A stretch of 5,427 bases of DNA from Anaerolineaceae bacterium (lineage in GTDB: Bacteria; Chloroflexota; Anaerolineae; Anaerolineales; Anaerolineaceae). Within the stretch, counting starts at the first letter, position 1; every line of letters begins with the position of its first letter. The notes beneath the pieces were generated by a model. The model made no database searches and was not told the origin of the DNA. It saw only the letters and a list, made by a program, of their open reading frames with translations. The stretch spans positions 1-5,427 of the forward strand of contig JAUXFJ010000129.1 of NCBI GenBank assembly GCA_030620065.1, written 5' to 3'. The position numbers were made by a program, and so were the translations under genes. Below are positions 4,555 through 5,427 of this stretch, piece by piece.

Positions 4555-5427
4555 TTAAGAGGATGTGCGGCACACATTCAGACCAGTGCCAACTTCTCCA
4601 AGATCAACACCGTCAGCATCGATCATGTGGACAGCGCAAGCCATGCAAGGATCAAATGAATGAATAGTCCGCAAAATCTCCAATGGCCATTCCGGTTTAG
4701 CCAGAGGGGTTCCAACTAACGCGGCTTCATAAGCTCCAGGTTGCCCATTATGGTCACGGGGAGATGCATTCCATGTTGTTGGCACAACCATCTGGTAGTT
4801 ATCAATCTTGCCGTCTTCAATCACTATCCAGTGCCCCAGTGCGCCGCGAGGCGCTTCCATATATCCAAATCCGCGTGCAGATTTTGGCCACGAATTTGGT
4901 TCCCATTTTTCCTTATTGAAGGTACTAGTATTCCCCGCTGCGATCACAGCGATAAGATCATCATAAATCCCTAACATGGAATCAGCAAAAACTTTGGTCT
5001 CTATCGCTCGGGCAGCTGTGCGCCCCAGGGTAGAGAAAAGCGCTTCCAAAGGAGCATCTAATGTCTTTAGTACTAAATTTGTCAATTCTTGAGTTTGTTC
5101 ATGACCGCTGGCATACATCGCCAAAACACGAGCTAAGGGGCCAACTTCCATCGGCTGATCATTCCAGCGCGGTGCTTTCAACCAGGAATATTTCTGATCG
5201 ACTTCAAGGAATTCATAAGGTGGGTGCGGGCCAGTGAATTTAAATTCGGTCTCACCTTCCCAGGGATGCAAGCCGGTTCCCTCTCCCTTGCTGTATTTAT
5301 ACCAGGAGTGAGAGATAAATTCCTTCATCAAATTAAAATCATTCGGGTTTGGTTCAATAATATCGTTCAAATTTCGCCCCATGATAACGGCGCGAGGTAC
5401 CAGGAACTGTGAAGTATCGCTATTATC
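4555..5427 (-). CDS. [NiFe]-hydrogenase large (catalytic) subunit, C-terminal part
   Basis: 290 codons of the nickel-binding subunit, which cleaves or makes H2 together with an Fe-S small subunit. The frame is open to the right edge (upstream residues SDTSQFLVPRAVI precede the Met at 5382), so that Met is internal and roughly the N-terminal half, with the RxCxxC nickel motif, is missing. Conserved features seen are FLVPRAVIMGR, ISHSWYKYSKGEGTGLHPWEG, the KAPRWNDQPMEVGPLAR block, YMEAPRGALGHWI, NYQMVVPTTWNASPRD and DPCMACAVH (259-267 in fragment numbering). The two Cys of the last motif coordinate nickel and the His marks the maturation cleavage site. These features fit group 1 uptake-type enzymes; the subgroup cannot be set. 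The tail after the His is 23 residues and ends CRTSS, against about 15 in E. coli HybC. The matching protease and HypC follow directly. Confidence 0.95.
   Translation of the reverse strand, partial: DNSDTSQFLVPRAVIMGRNLNDIIEPNPNDFNLMKEFISHSWYKYSKGEGTGLHPWEGETEFKFTGPHPPYEFLEVDQKYSWLKAPRWNDQPMEVGPLARVLAMYASGHEQTQELTNLVLKTLDAPLEALFSTLGRTAARAIETKVFADSMLGIYDDLIAVIAAGNTSTFNKEKWEPNSWPKSARGFGYMEAPRGALGHWIVIEDGKIDNYQMVVPTTWNASPRDHNGQPGAYEAALVGTPLAKPEWPLEILRTIHSFDPCMACAVHMIDADGVDLGEVGTGLNVCRTSS

Overview
The window carries the distal end of a bacterial [NiFe]-hydrogenase operon, a small MarR-controlled operon of membrane proteins that follows it on the same strand, and the 3' part of an oppositely oriented nitroreductase gene. 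Base composition is moderate to low GC, start codons include ATG, GTG and TTG, and nearly every gene has a clear Shine-Dalgarno (AGGAG-type) site. The protein set recalls anaerobic or fermentative bacteria; Chloroflexota (Anaerolineae-like) is my best guess, from general resemblance only.

Layout, following the minus strand from the right edge. (1) 5427-4555 is the C-terminal half of a [NiFe]-hydrogenase large subunit with the DPCxxCxxH nickel motif and a C-terminal tail to be cleaved. It is followed by its HybD/HyaD-type maturation endopeptidase (4478-3996, GTG start) and a HypC/HupF chaperone (3980-3711). These three work together: HypC helps deliver the Fe(CN)2CO centre and the peptidase trims the large subunit after nickel insertion. 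(2) A 213-bp gap holds a strong minus-strand promoter (TTGACA-N16-TATAGT). Its -10 lies inside a perfect 13-bp inverted repeat, a textbook repressor operator. (3) Downstream come a DUF1858-like protein (3497-3270, TTG start), a MarR regulator (3198-2749), a two-helix membrane protein (2749-2495), an isoprenylcysteine-methyltransferase-like membrane protein (2486-1992) and a four-helix membrane protein (1929-1555). Start/stop overlaps tie most of them together. The MarR protein is the obvious candidate to bind the operator and autoregulate the operon. (4) After a 262-bp gap another four-helix membrane protein lies at 1292-918. (5) On the plus strand a nitroreductase runs in from beyond the left edge and ends at 811. 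A 12-bp perfect inverted repeat separates the two convergent genes.

The most striking anomaly is in the methyltransferase-like gene. Its reading frame stops at TAA exactly where the family normally has a conserved Tyr (FG-x-E-Y). The same frame then continues with family-like sequence (LAYIKTTPVLIP...) and ends in an ATGA overlap with the next gene. This points to a recent nonsense mutation, a sequence error or stop-codon readthrough.
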